A stretch of DNA of 64,000 nucleotides from Blattabacterium cuenoti (GTDB lineage: Bacteria; Bacteroidota; Bacteroidia; Flavobacteriales; Blattabacteriaceae). The stretch lies in NCBI RefSeq assembly GCF_014251655.1, contig NZ_CP059225.1, positions 65,854-129,853 on the forward strand. Reading direction: 5' to 3'. The notes under the pieces are model-generated. The model was not told where the DNA came from and made no database searches. It was given only the letters and a program-made list of their open reading frames with translations. Below, one piece after another: positions 1-8,999 of the stretch. Numbering within the stretch: the first letter of the stretch is position 1; the number at the start of each line of letters is the position of its first letter. The position numbers and the translations under genes were made by a program.

Positions 1-146
1 AGATGCTAAACGTATTTTCAAAAAAGAAATGGAAAAAATTACATCTTCAAATGATTTTTTATGCTAAAGAATATTATCCGTTAAAAAAAGATGTAATTTT
101 TCAGGAATTTTTGAAAAATAACTTTTTTTTTAATAAAAAATTATGA
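1..146 (+). CDS. 3' end of an unidentified gene entering from the left (reading frame uncertain)
   Basis: Two frames stay open from the left edge. One (codons from position 2) ends at a TAA at 65-67. The other (codons from position 3) runs to a TGA at 144-146, 2 bases before the convergent DUF3127 gene ends at 149. The second fits the tight convergent packing seen elsewhere in the window, and its last residues (AKEYYPLKKDVIFQEFL) look protein-like. The first has equally ordinary codon use. I do not recognise either peptide, so no product is assigned. Confidence 0.3.
   Translation, partial: MLNVFSKKKWKKLHLQMIFYAKEYYPLKKDVIFQEFLKNNFFFNKKL
34..101. repeat. 14-bp perfect inverted repeat with 40-base loop
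   Basis: AAAAATTACATCTT at 34-47 is the exact reverse complement of AAGATGTAATTTTT at 88-101. If the left-edge gene ends at 65-67, the stop codon sits in the loop and the structure could be a terminator. If the gene runs to 146, the repeat is inside coding sequence. No U-run of terminator type follows, since the run is part of the stem. Confidence 0.5.
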
Positions 147-148
147 TT

Positions 149-499
149 TTAGAAAGGTAAATCATCAAAATCATCAGAAGACAAAGATGGAGATGATATA
201 GTAGTAGAAGAAGTTTTTTTAGAAATTTCTGAATCTTCTATTTTCCATCCTTGAATAGAATTAAAATATTTAATTACACCTTCTGGATTTGTCCATTCTC
301 TTCCACGAAGATTGATAAAAACTTTTATTTTATCTTTTGGATTAATATTTTCTAATAAATCTACCTTATCTTGAATAAATTCAATCAATATATTTTGAGG
401 ATATGGTTCTTCTGTGGTTAATACCATTTCTCTTTTTTTAAAACCACTACCAAACCTTTGAATTTCAAATAGTTTTTTAACTCTACCTATAATTTCCAT
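149..499 (-). CDS. DUF3127 domain protein
   Basis: A 116-residue protein of the small Bacteroidota DUF3127 family. The conserved part covers about residues 1-85 (start MEIIGRVKKLFEIQRFGSGF, then a stretch around NLRGREWTNPEGVIKYFNSI). The tail is Ser/Thr-rich and ends in an acidic DDFDDLPF, which resembles the acidic tip of single-stranded DNA-binding proteins. The fold and the acidic tip suggest an OB-fold nucleic-acid or protein-binding role, but that is inference and the family function is unknown. It lies 6 bases downstream of the band-7 gene on the same strand, so the two are probably co-transcribed. Confidence 0.8.
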   Translation of the reverse strand: MEIIGRVKKLFEIQRFGSGFKKREMVLTTEEPYPQNILIEFIQDKVDLLENINPKDKIKVFINLRGREWTNPEGVIKYFNSIQGWKIEDSEISKKTSSTTISSPSLSSDDFDDLPF

Positions 500-505
500 G
501 AAACT

Positions 506-1447
506 TTATGATTTATTTTTTTTACTATTATTCTTTTTTTTTAAATTTTCTCCAATTTGATTAGAAATATTGAATGAAGTAATCATATTATTTAACATTT
601 CACTAGCTGCACCTGGAGAATTAGGTAATAAAATTAAATTAGTATTTCCATTTTCTCCCATGGATTGAAGTGTATCATAATGTTGTGTTACCACAATTAA
701 AGCAGAAGCTTCTTGTGAATTTATTCCTACGTTATTCAATACTTCAACTGATTCTAAAATTCCTCTAGCTATTTCTCTACGTTGGTCTGCAGTCCCCTTT
801 CCTTGCAATTTTTTACTTTCAGCTTCTGCTTTAGCTTTAGCTACAATTTTAATTCTTTCAGCTTCTGCTTTATATTCTGCTGCTACTTTTTCTCTTTCAG
901 CTGTATTAATCCTATTCATAGCCTGTTTTACTTGTTCATCTGGTTCTAAATCTGTAACTAATGCTTTAATTATAGAATATCCGTATCCTAAAATGGCCCC
1001 TTCCAATTCTTTTTTTACCACAATAGCAATATGATCTTTTCTTTCAAAAACATCATCTAAACGCATTTTTGGAACTTCGGCTCTAACAACATCAAATATA
1101 TAAGAAGTTATTTGAGCATGAGAATTATCTAATTTATAAAAAGCTTCATACACTTTTTCTTTAATTACTTTAAATTGAACTGATATTTTTACTTTTACAA
1201 AAACATTATCTTTAGTTTTTGTATCTACTAAAATATCCAATTGTTGAATTTTCAATGTTAATTTTCCTATTATGTGATCTAAAATAGGAATTTTAAAATT
1301 CAATCCAGCATAACGAATACTATGGAATTTTCCCATTCTTTCCACAATAGCTGCTGTTTGTTGATTAATTATAAATATAAAACTGGAAAAAAAAGATAAC
1401 ATTAAAAGAATCAATATTCCATAAAATAGTAAATTAAAAATACTCAT
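506..1447 (-). CDS. SPFH/band 7 (stomatin-like, QmcA-type) membrane protein
   Basis: A 313-residue protein with one N-terminal membrane segment (about residues 4-30). It is followed by the SPFH/band-7 domain (about 30-190, including VERMGKFHSIRYAGLNFKIP) and an Ala/Glu/Lys-rich coiled-coil (about 185-240) typical of the family's oligomerisation region. Family members form membrane-anchored ring assemblies that scaffold or regulate membrane proteases. No partner protease lies next to it here. It sits between the SufT-like gene (17 bases upstream) and DUF3127 in one minus-strand run. Confidence 0.88.
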   Translation of the reverse strand: MSIFNLLFYGILILLMLSFFSSFIFIINQQTAAIVERMGKFHSIRYAGLNFKIPILDHIIGKLTLKIQQLDILVDTKTKDNVFVKVKISVQFKVIKEKVYEAFYKLDNSHAQITSYIFDVVRAEVPKMRLDDVFERKDHIAIVVKKELEGAILGYGYSIIKALVTDLEPDEQVKQAMNRINTAEREKVAAEYKAEAERIKIVAKAKAEAESKKLQGKGTADQRREIARGILESVEVLNNVGINSQEASALIVVTQHYDTLQSMGENGNTNLILLPNSPGAASEMLNNMITSFNISNQIGENLKKKNNSKKNKS

Positions 1448-1464
1448 ATTTATTTAATAAAAAT

Positions 1465-1779
1465 TTATAAAAACCCTAATTCTAAACGAGCTTCTTCGCT
1501 CATAAATTCTTTACTCCAAGGAGGATCAAATGTCAAAACTACATTCACTTTTTTTATTTCTTTCAGAGATTTCACTTTTTTATCGACTTCCGATAATAAA
1601 CCTTCAGCTATTGGGCAATTAGGCGTTGTTAAAGTCATTACTATTTTAACCTCTTTTTTACTAGAAATTTGAATATCATAAATAAGACCTAATTCATAAA
1701 TATCTACTGGAATTTCTGGATCATATATGCTTTTTAACATACAAATAATACGATCCTCCAAATAATTATCTTTATTCAT
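1465..1779 (-). CDS. SufT-like/MIP18 family (DUF59) iron-sulfur assembly protein
   Basis: A 104-residue single-domain protein of the DUF59/PaaD-like family. The hallmark segments DPEIPVDIYELGLI (about residue 20) and TTPNCPIAE (about 52-60) are present with the conserved Cys, and DPPWSKEFMSEEA lies near the C-terminus. In Bacteroidota this short form is usually called SufT, an accessory factor for Fe-S cluster maturation. It would serve Fe-S proteins such as ActB, IlvD and MutY encoded in this window. Other suf genes are not here. It starts 6 bases after the end of the upstream M16 gene. Confidence 0.82.
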   Translation of the reverse strand: MNKDNYLEDRIICMLKSIYDPEIPVDIYELGLIYDIQISSKKEVKIVMTLTTPNCPIAEGLLSEVDKKVKSLKEIKKVNVVLTFDPPWSKEFMSEEARLELGFL

Positions 1780-1785
1780 TTTATT

Positions 1786-3237
1786 TCATACTTCTTTATT
1801 TAATGAAGATCCAAATTGATCAAAATAATAAATCGGATAACCAAATTTTTTGATATTAGGCAATATTTCACTAGCTTTTCCAATAATTAAAATTCTTCCA
1901 TTTTTGATAGAAAAAAATTTCTTACATGATTGATATACATCATTTACACTAACTAATTGTATTTTAGATAAATAATTTTTATAAAACCCACTAGAAAGAT
2001 TATTTTTTGATTCACAAATAAAAAAATCAATCAATCTATTAGGATCTTCTAAATCCAGAATGAATTGACCTATTATTTCTTTTTTCTTAATATTTAATTC
2101 TTCCGAAGATACTTTGTTTTTTGTTATTTTAACAATTTCTTTTAATATATCTCTAATAGCATTCTCTGTTACTTCATTTCTTACTTGAGTATAAACTGAA
2201 AAATAACCAATGTTTCTATCTGATTTTAAGACAGAATAAGCTCCATATGTATATGCCTTTTTTTCTCTAATATTTAAAAATAAACGACTTTGAGGTCCTC
2301 CACCTAAAATTCCATTAGCTAATATAGAAGAAAAATATGTAGGATCACTTTTTTTAAAAGAAATAGGACCACCAAAACAAATAATAGACTGTGTTAGAGT
2401 AGGAATATCAACTATATCTATCTCTATTTGAGATGGTAGGTAATATTCATTATTAATAGGTTTATCTAGGTACGACTTTTTTTTCCATTTGGAAAAATAA
2501 AGATTAGATAACTCTTTTGCCTCTTTTTTAGAAATATCTCCTATAAAAGAAAGATAAAAAATATTTGGTATATAATATTTATTATACAATTTTTTTAAAT
2601 CATGAATATTTATATTTTTGATAGAATGATAGTTTTCATATTCTCCATATGGATGATTTTTTCCATAATATAAGACATTTTTAACACGTTGTAAAATAGA
2701 GTTGGGATCTTTTTCAGAAATACTAATATCGATTATCCTTTGATTGATAATTTTTCTCAATTCTTTTAAATTATCGAACTTAGTATTCATTGCAATATCA
2801 CTTACTATAGAAATAGATTTTCTTAAATACTTTTTTAAAGTAGAAATGGATATTTCAGAAAAGGAAGTATATAAATTTGTTCCCATATAATCAATCATAT
2901 CATCTAATTCTTCCTTAGAATGATTTTTTGTTCCAGAACGTAGCATTTGACCAAATACTTTTTTTATCCCAGTTTTATCTTTTTCTAAAAAAGGATTACA
3001 ATCTAACTCTAAACTAACTCTTACTAAAGGAAGCTTATGATCTTCAATAACCAAAACTTTTAATCCATTTTTCATATGGAAGACTGTTGGTTTATCAATA
3101 TTGACAATAATCTTTCTTTTTAAAGACTTAGGAGGAATATTTCGATTAAATGAAAACATAATGGTTGTATGAAAAAAAATTATTGTAATAAAAATTTTAA
3201 TAAATTTATTCGATGGTATTTTCTTTTTCTGGAACAT
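1786..3237 (-). CDS. M16 family peptidase-like protein lacking the zinc motif
   Basis: A 483-residue M16 (pitrilysin/processing peptidase) homologue with an N-terminal membrane/signal segment (about residues 12-30). At the place where HxxEH should be (about residues 88-98, GIKKVFGQMLRSGT) none of the zinc ligands is present. The distal substrate-binding R/Y element is kept (GGGPQSRLFLNIREKKAYTY, about 310-330). This is the usual division of labour in M16B heterodimers: one subunit carries zinc, the other supplies the R/Y pair. Its start overlaps the end of the catalytic M16 gene by 32 bases, so the two are almost certainly co-translated partners acting at the cell envelope. Confidence 0.87.
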   Translation of the reverse strand: MFQKKKIPSNKFIKIFITIIFFHTTIMFSFNRNIPPKSLKRKIIVNIDKPTVFHMKNGLKVLVIEDHKLPLVRVSLELDCNPFLEKDKTGIKKVFGQMLRSGTKNHSKEELDDMIDYMGTNLYTSFSEISISTLKKYLRKSISIVSDIAMNTKFDNLKELRKIINQRIIDISISEKDPNSILQRVKNVLYYGKNHPYGEYENYHSIKNINIHDLKKLYNKYYIPNIFYLSFIGDISKKEAKELSNLYFSKWKKKSYLDKPINNEYYLPSQIEIDIVDIPTLTQSIICFGGPISFKKSDPTYFSSILANGILGGGPQSRLFLNIREKKAYTYGAYSVLKSDRNIGYFSVYTQVRNEVTENAIRDILKEIVKITKNKVSSEELNIKKKEIIGQFILDLEDPNRLIDFFICESKNNLSSGFYKNYLSKIQLVSVNDVYQSCKKFFSIKNGRILIIGKASEILPNIKKFGYPIYYFDQFGSSLNKEV

Positions 3238-4564
3238 TATATAAACGAACTCTATTATTTTTATTTAAATACTTATTAGCAACTTTTTTGATATCTTCCG
3301 TAGTTATTTTTTTATATTTATCTATATCATTGTTAATTAAATTAGAATCATGATAATATAAATAATAATAAGATAAATTTGAAGCAATTCCACTCATAGA
3401 ATAATTATCATAAATAAATTTTTTTTCAAAAAAATTTATTTGTTTTTCCAATTCATATTGTGTAATTCCTTTTTCTTTCAGAAGATCAATTTCTTGATCT
3501 ATTATTTGAGTTAAATGATCTAATGTTCCTCCAGGATTAATCAATCCGTATATAATAAAAATTCCATAATCTTCCATAGTCTCTAAAAAAGAACCTGCAT
3601 AAGAAGCTATTTGTTTTTTATTGACGACATTTTTTACGATTCTAGAACTCTCTCCAGAAGAAAGAATATGGTCTATAATTTTTAATACATAAGAATCTTT
3701 ATCTATTATTTTAGGAACTCTATATGATAAAAAAACTCCAGGAATTTTAGTATTCTTATCTACATATGTAGAATGTATTTCTTTTTCAATAGGAGGTTCC
3801 TCTATTTTTTTCATTTTAAAATTTACTTTTCCTTTTGGAATAGAGGAAAAATATTTTTTATATAATATTTTAGCTTCATTCACATCAAAATCACCTGCTA
3901 TAACTAAAACAGCATTATTCGGAACATAATATGTCTTATAAAATTTCCTATAATCATTTTCTGTAGCTCTATCTAAATCTTGATCTAATCCAATAATAGG
4001 ATATTTATACGGATGTTTTTTAAATAATAAAGATGGAATTTTTTCTGAAATAGCTGTAATATATGGTTGATTTTCAACTTGCATTTTTTTTTCTTCTTTT
4101 ACTACTTTTCTTTGTCTATTAATACTTTCCCTATCCAACTTTGCATGTAACATTCTTTCAGATTCTAACCACAAAGCTAATGGAAGACGATCCGATGGTA
4201 AAACCTCATAGTAACAAGTTTCATCATGATTAGTATAAGCATTATTTTTTCCTCCATTAGAAGCTATATATTTGAAGTATTCTCCCTTTTTAATATTTTT
4301 TGAACCTTCAAACATTAAATGTTCAAAAAAATGAGCAAATCCAGATTTTCCTGGAGATTCGTTTTTACTTCCAACATGGTATAAAACAGAAACAGAAACT
4401 AAGGGATTAGTATTATCTTGATGCAAGATAACATGTAAGCCGTTTGGTAATTTATCTTCTATAAACTTAATTTTATCATATCCTTTTTTTTTGTATTCTT
4501 TAGTTTGTGAATGATTTGACATCATAGCTGCTAACATTAAGAAAAACAAACAAATCTTATTCAT
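3206..4564 (-). CDS. M16 family zinc metallopeptidase (catalytic subunit)
   Basis: A 452-residue M16 peptidase with an N-terminal signal-like segment (about residues 4-16). The inverted zinc motif HFFEH is at about residues 78-82, and the third Glu ligand is about 76 residues later in VVKEEKK (about 157-158). These residues predict an active zinc endopeptidase, probably outside the inner membrane. The native substrate is unknown; peptide clearance is the usual guess. It is the first gene of a minus-strand run with the zinc-less partner, the SufT-like gene and band 7, and is divergent from actA. Confidence 0.9.
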   Translation of the reverse strand: MNKICLFFLMLAAMMSNHSQTKEYKKKGYDKIKFIEDKLPNGLHVILHQDNTNPLVSVSVLYHVGSKNESPGKSGFAHFFEHLMFEGSKNIKKGEYFKYIASNGGKNNAYTNHDETCYYEVLPSDRLPLALWLESERMLHAKLDRESINRQRKVVKEEKKMQVENQPYITAISEKIPSLLFKKHPYKYPIIGLDQDLDRATENDYRKFYKTYYVPNNAVLVIAGDFDVNEAKILYKKYFSSIPKGKVNFKMKKIEEPPIEKEIHSTYVDKNTKIPGVFLSYRVPKIIDKDSYVLKIIDHILSSGESSRIVKNVVNKKQIASYAGSFLETMEDYGIFIIYGLINPGGTLDHLTQIIDQEIDLLKEKGITQYELEKQINFFEKKFIYDNYSMSGIASNLSYYYLYYHDSNLINNDIDKYKKITTEDIKKVANKYLNKNNRVRLYNVPEKENTIE

Positions 4565-4641
4565 GAAACAAAATTAAAGAAAAGATTAAAAATAAACAAT
4601 ATGAATTTGTTTTTCATAAAACAAGATTTTTTCTTTTGTTC

Positions 4642-4649
4642 TATTTTTG
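4642..4649 (+). promoter_or_regulatory. Bacteroidota -7 element (TATTTTTG) before actA
   Basis: TATTTTTG matches the TAnnTTTG consensus of Bacteroidota housekeeping promoters and lies 26 bases upstream of the ATG at 4676. I found no TTG at the proper spacing upstream, so support is partial. Its position inside the longer reading frame that starts at 4601 argues for the 4676 start. Confidence 0.35.
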
Positions 4650-4675
4650 TCAAATATGAATTTGTTGATTTAATC

Positions 4676-5989
4676 ATGAAAAAAATTATTTTCATTTTGT
4701 CTTTTTTTTTAACAGCAAATGCCGTTGAAAATATAAAAGGAGATGCCAAACAAGGAAGTGATCTTTTTAAAAAAAATTGTACAGCATGTCATGCTATGAA
4801 TTTAGAACAAAAAATGATAGGACCTGCTTTAGCCGATGTTACTAAAAAAAGAAGTAGAGAATGGTTACACAAATGGATCATCAACAATAAATCTTTAAGA
4901 GAAAGCGGAGATAAAGATGCTATAGCCATTTACAAAGAATATGATAATTTAGAAATGAATTTATTTCCTCAATTATCTGAAAAACAAGTAGATGATATTT
5001 TATCTTTTATTCAAAAACCCAATTCTATAAAAAAAGAAAATGAAAATAATGATGATAGTGAAAATAAAGAAATAAATTTCTATACGGAAGAAAATAAATT
5101 TTTATTTAAGTTTATAGTTTTTTGTTTTATCATTTTATCGTTAATTATAATTTGGGTTTTATATAGAATTCAACTTTTATCTAAGTTAGTTAATAATGAA
5201 AATCCTGTTTCTGATAAAAAAAACTTTTCTATAAAAATTAGATTAAAAAGGATTTTATACGATAAAATTTTAGGAAGAAAAAAAGAAAAATGGTATATAC
5301 TATCTTGTTTTATAGGTTTTTTTTCATTAATAGGAATATATGGAATTTGGAATTTTTTAATGAAAATAGATGTAAATAAAGGATATAAACCAGAACAACC
5401 TATCTATTTTTCTCATAAAATTCATTCTGATATTAATGGAATTGATTGTCAATATTGTCATTCTTCTGCAAAAGAAGGAAAGGTTTCTAGTATTCCTTCA
5501 ACCAATGTTTGTATGAATTGTCATATTACTATCAATGAATATAATGGAGATTATTTAGAAAAAGGAAAAAATAGAAACGAATATAATGAAGAAATACAAA
5601 AAATATATTATGCAATTGGATGGGATCCAAAAAAAAGAAAATATTCAAAGAAAACAAATCCTATTCAATGGATACGTATACATAATATGCCAGATTTTGT
5701 GTATTTTGATCATTCTCAACATGTTATATCTGGAAAAAACATGATAAAAAAATTAAAAAAAGTAAATTTAGTTTGTAACGCTTGTCATGGGGAAGTACAA
5801 AAAATGGATCAAGTAGAAATGTCTAATGATTTTACCATGGAATGGTGTATTTCTTGTCATAAAAATGTGGAAATAGATATAAGTAATCAATACTATAAAA
5901 CATATTTTCATAAAAAAATAAAAAAAGAAAATAAAAAAATAACAGTTGATATGATTGGTGGAACTGAATGTGCTAAATGTCATTATTGA
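4676..5989 (+). CDS. actA: Alternative complex III subunit ActA, fused to a monoheme cytochrome c domain
   Basis: Multiheme c-type cytochrome of the quinol-oxidising alternative complex III. I take ATG 4676 (437 residues) rather than 4601, because MKKIIFILSFFLTANA is a clean signal peptide. Six CxxCH heme motifs are visible: CTACH (about residue 35) in an N-terminal monoheme domain, then CQYCH (258), CMNCH (279), CNACH (367), CISCH (391) and CAKCH (432) in the pentaheme ActA part. Two membrane segments lie between them (about 140-165 and 200-222). It is the first gene of actABCDEF. The fusion of a monoheme domain to pentaheme ActA is, to my knowledge, common in flavobacteria. Heme attachment requires a c-type maturation system not in this window. 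Confidence 0.9.
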   Translation: MKKIIFILSFFLTANAVENIKGDAKQGSDLFKKNCTACHAMNLEQKMIGPALADVTKKRSREWLHKWIINNKSLRESGDKDAIAIYKEYDNLEMNLFPQLSEKQVDDILSFIQKPNSIKKENENNDDSENKEINFYTEENKFLFKFIVFCFIILSLIIIWVLYRIQLLSKLVNNENPVSDKKNFSIKIRLKRILYDKILGRKKEKWYILSCFIGFFSLIGIYGIWNFLMKIDVNKGYKPEQPIYFSHKIHSDINGIDCQYCHSSAKEGKVSSIPSTNVCMNCHITINEYNGDYLEKGKNRNEYNEEIQKIYYAIGWDPKKRKYSKKTNPIQWIRIHNMPDFVYFDHSQHVISGKNMIKKLKKVNLVCNACHGEVQKMDQVEMSNDFTMEWCISCHKNVEIDISNQYYKTYFHKKIKKENKKITVDMIGGTECAKCHY

Positions 5990-6028
5990 TATTAAAATTG
6001 AAAAAGTATAAAGAAACTAAATTGTGTT

Positions 6029-8980
6029 ATGAAATCAAAAAAAAACATAAATGACGATACTCATTTCATACAAGATTTTTTTAAAGAAAAAACTTCTAGA
6101 CGTGATTTTTTAAAATGGATTGGTTTTAGTACAGCTTCAGTAACTTTAGCTGCTTGTAAAGGTCCAGTAATTAAATCTATTCCTTATGTTGTGAAACCGG
6201 ATAGTATAACCCCTGGAATTCCTAATTATTATGCTTCTACTATGATAGATTCTTTTGACATAGGATGTGTTTTAGTAAAAACAAGAGAAGGTAGACCTAT
6301 TAAAATAGAACCTAATTCAATTTCAAAACATTTTAATACAACTTCAGCTAGAATACAATCCTCATTATTATCTCTTTATGATGAAGAAAGATTGAGACAT
6401 CCTTTTTTAAAAGGAAAAAAAAGTTCTTGGAAAAAAATAGATGATTATGTTATAAGATATTTAGAAGAATCATTGAAAACAAAAAAAAATATTATATTTA
6501 TTTCTCCATCTTTTCCAAGTTTTTCTACAAAAAAATTAATTCAATCTTTTAAAAAGATATATCCAAATACTAAATGGATTACTTATGATCCTATTTCTTA
6601 TTCTAAGTCATTAAATGCGTCAAAAAAAATATTTGGTGTACGATCTATTCCTTTTATTAATTTAGAAAAAACAGAACTAATAATTTCATTTGATGCGGAT
6701 TTTTTAGGAGATTGGAGTCCAGAAAATATGGGAAAGGCTTATGTTTCTAATAGAAATCCTAAAAAATCTATGATGCAGCATATTCAAATAGAAAGTAATA
6801 TGTCTCTATCTGGAGCCAACGCAGACATTAGAATATCTAAAAAACCTTTTTACATTAAAAAAATGTTGGTTGAAATTTATCAAAAAATTTTTTTTGGAAA
6901 GGAACCTAAAGATAAATATATCAAGAAAATCATTTCTTTAGTTAAAAAAAAAGGATCTAAAAGCGTCATTCTTGCAGATGGAGATCAAGAGTCTTATGAA
7001 ATATCTTATTTAATTAACAAAAAAATTAATAGCAATGCATTAAGAGATAAAAAATTTATTCTTTCAAAAGAAAGTAATGATGATGAATTTAAAAAATTTA
7101 TAAAAAATGATGTAGAAAAAGAAAATATTGGATGTTTATTTATTAATAATATAGACCCTATTTATAGTCTTCCACTATCTATTTCCAAAAAATTAAAAGA
7201 ATTTATAAAAAAAATACCATTAACTGTTTCGTTTTCCATGAATAAAAATGAAACGGACGAAATAATGGATGTATTAATACCTATCCCACACTGGCTCGAA
7301 TCTTGGGGAGATACTCATCCTATCACAAATGTTTATACACTTATACAACCTACAATACAACGAATTTTTAATACAAGACAATTTCAAGAATCTTTGATTA
7401 TTTGGGGAAAAAATAAAGAAAATAATTATTATGAATATTTGAAAAATATTTGGGAAAAATATATTATTCCCAAATCTAATGTTTCTTCTTTTAATGAAGC
7501 TTTATTTTATGGAGTTGTAGAAAAAACCGATTCATCTGATATTCTTTTAAAAGAAAATCTTGATGAAAAAAAAATATATAGATACGAAAACAAAAAAATA
7601 ATCAATGATAAAAAAAACAAAATAGAAAAATTTTTTGAACTCAGGTTATATACAAAGATTAGTATGGGAGATGGATATCAATACAATAATCCTTGGTTGC
7701 AAGAACTACCGGATCCTATTACAAGAACAACTTGGGATAATTATTTAACCATGTCTTATTTAGATGCAATTCAAATAGGGGTAAAAAATTGGAATACACT
7801 AGATGGAAGTTTAAATGGAGATTGTGTAAGCTTAATTAAAAATAATAAAATATTAATTCAAGATATTCCTGTTTTTATTCAGCAAGGACAAGCTATAGGT
7901 TCTATAGGATTATCCTTTGGGTATGGACAAAAAAAAGGTAAGTTATCAAAATTTTGTAATGGGAAAAATGCTTATCATATTTACGATGATTTTAACATTA
8001 TACAAAATAATATACGGATAAAAAAAGTAAATAAAATACATAAATTTGCTTGTATACAATTACAAAATGAAACGGTTGATAGGATTTTAGTGAAAGAAAC
8101 TAGTTTAAATATTTTTCTAAAAAAAACTAAAGAATTTTGGAATGAAGAAGAAAAAATATCGACTTATAAAGGAATGCTCCCTACAAAAAAAATTTCTTCT
8201 ATTTGGAATCAAGAAAAAACAGAAAAAGAGAAAAACGGACATCATTTTAATTTATCCATAGATTTAAATGCTTGTATCGGATGTGGATCTTGCATTATTG
8301 CATGTCATTCAGAAAATAATGTTCCTATTGTCGGAAAGGAAGAAATACAAAAATCTAGAGATATGCATTGGATTCGTGTAGATAGATATTATATAAATAA
8401 TAATTCAAAAAATAAAAATCATCCGAATAATTCAAAAAAAGTCGTTTTCCAACCAGTAATGTGTCAACATTGTGAGCAGGCCCCTTGTGAAACGGTATGT
8501 CCGGTAGGAGCCACCTCTCATGGAGTACAAGGTCAAAACATGATGGTTTATAATAGATGTGTAGGAACCCGTTATTGTGCTAATAATTGTCCTTATAAAG
8601 TAAGACGTTTTAATTGGTTTAATTATGCTAATAATCCAAAATTTGACTATAATATGAATAATAATTTAGGAAAAATGGTGATCAATCCCGATGTTGTTGT
8701 TAGAACCAGAGGAGTGATGGAAAAATGCTCTTTATGTATACAAAGAACACAATATGTTATAGGAACGGCAAAAAAAGAAAATAGAAGTATCAAAGATCAA
8801 GAATTTGAAACGGCTTGTAGTATTTCTTGTCCAACAAAAGCCATTACTTTTGGAGATATCAATGATGAAAAAAGTCTTATTTCAAAAAAAATAAAAAGTT
8901 CAAGATCTTATAAACTTCTTGATTTTCTTGGTGTTAATCCAAATGTATCTTATCAATTGAAGATAAGAAATGATATGTAA
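6029..8980 (+). CDS. actB: Alternative complex III iron-sulfur subunit ActB
   Basis: A 983-residue protein with a Tat-type start (SRRDFLKW at about residues 23-30, then a lipobox-like LAAC at about 40-43), so export and possible lipidation are expected. The first about 700 residues are a molybdopterin-oxidoreductase-like fold that carries no visible cofactor signature. The C-terminal part carries the cluster ligands: CIGCG (about 749), CQHCEQAPCETVCPVG (about 812), CANNCP (about 850), CSLC (about 900) and CSISCP (about 930). Those clusters would pass electrons from quinol at ActC/ActF towards the hemes of ActA and ActE. It follows actA by 39 bases and precedes actC by 19. Confidence 0.92.
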   Translation: MKSKKNINDDTHFIQDFFKEKTSRRDFLKWIGFSTASVTLAACKGPVIKSIPYVVKPDSITPGIPNYYASTMIDSFDIGCVLVKTREGRPIKIEPNSISKHFNTTSARIQSSLLSLYDEERLRHPFLKGKKSSWKKIDDYVIRYLEESLKTKKNIIFISPSFPSFSTKKLIQSFKKIYPNTKWITYDPISYSKSLNASKKIFGVRSIPFINLEKTELIISFDADFLGDWSPENMGKAYVSNRNPKKSMMQHIQIESNMSLSGANADIRISKKPFYIKKMLVEIYQKIFFGKEPKDKYIKKIISLVKKKGSKSVILADGDQESYEISYLINKKINSNALRDKKFILSKESNDDEFKKFIKNDVEKENIGCLFINNIDPIYSLPLSISKKLKEFIKKIPLTVSFSMNKNETDEIMDVLIPIPHWLESWGDTHPITNVYTLIQPTIQRIFNTRQFQESLIIWGKNKENNYYEYLKNIWEKYIIPKSNVSSFNEALFYGVVEKTDSSDILLKENLDEKKIYRYENKKIINDKKNKIEKFFELRLYTKISMGDGYQYNNPWLQELPDPITRTTWDNYLTMSYLDAIQIGVKNWNTLDGSLNGDCVSLIKNNKILIQDIPVFIQQGQAIGSIGLSFGYGQKKGKLSKFCNGKNAYHIYDDFNIIQNNIRIKKVNKIHKFACIQLQNETVDRILVKETSLNIFLKKTKEFWNEEEKISTYKGMLPTKKISSIWNQEKTEKEKNGHHFNLSIDLNACIGCGSCIIACHSENNVPIVGKEEIQKSRDMHWIRVDRYYINNNSKNKNHPNNSKKVVFQPVMCQHCEQAPCETVCPVGATSHGVQGQNMMVYNRCVGTRYCANNCPYKVRRFNWFNYANNPKFDYNMNNNLGKMVINPDVVVRTRGVMEKCSLCIQRTQYVIGTAKKENRSIKDQEFETACSISCPTKAITFGDINDEKSLISKKIKSSRSYKLLDFLGVNPNVSYQLKIRNDM

Positions 8981-8999
8981 AAAATGAAATAGAAAAATT

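Noticed and set aside
4601-4675. Longer N-terminus for ActA (25 extra residues)
   Set aside because: The ATG at 4676 opens a clean signal peptide, and a TAnnTTTG promoter element lies inside the extra stretch.
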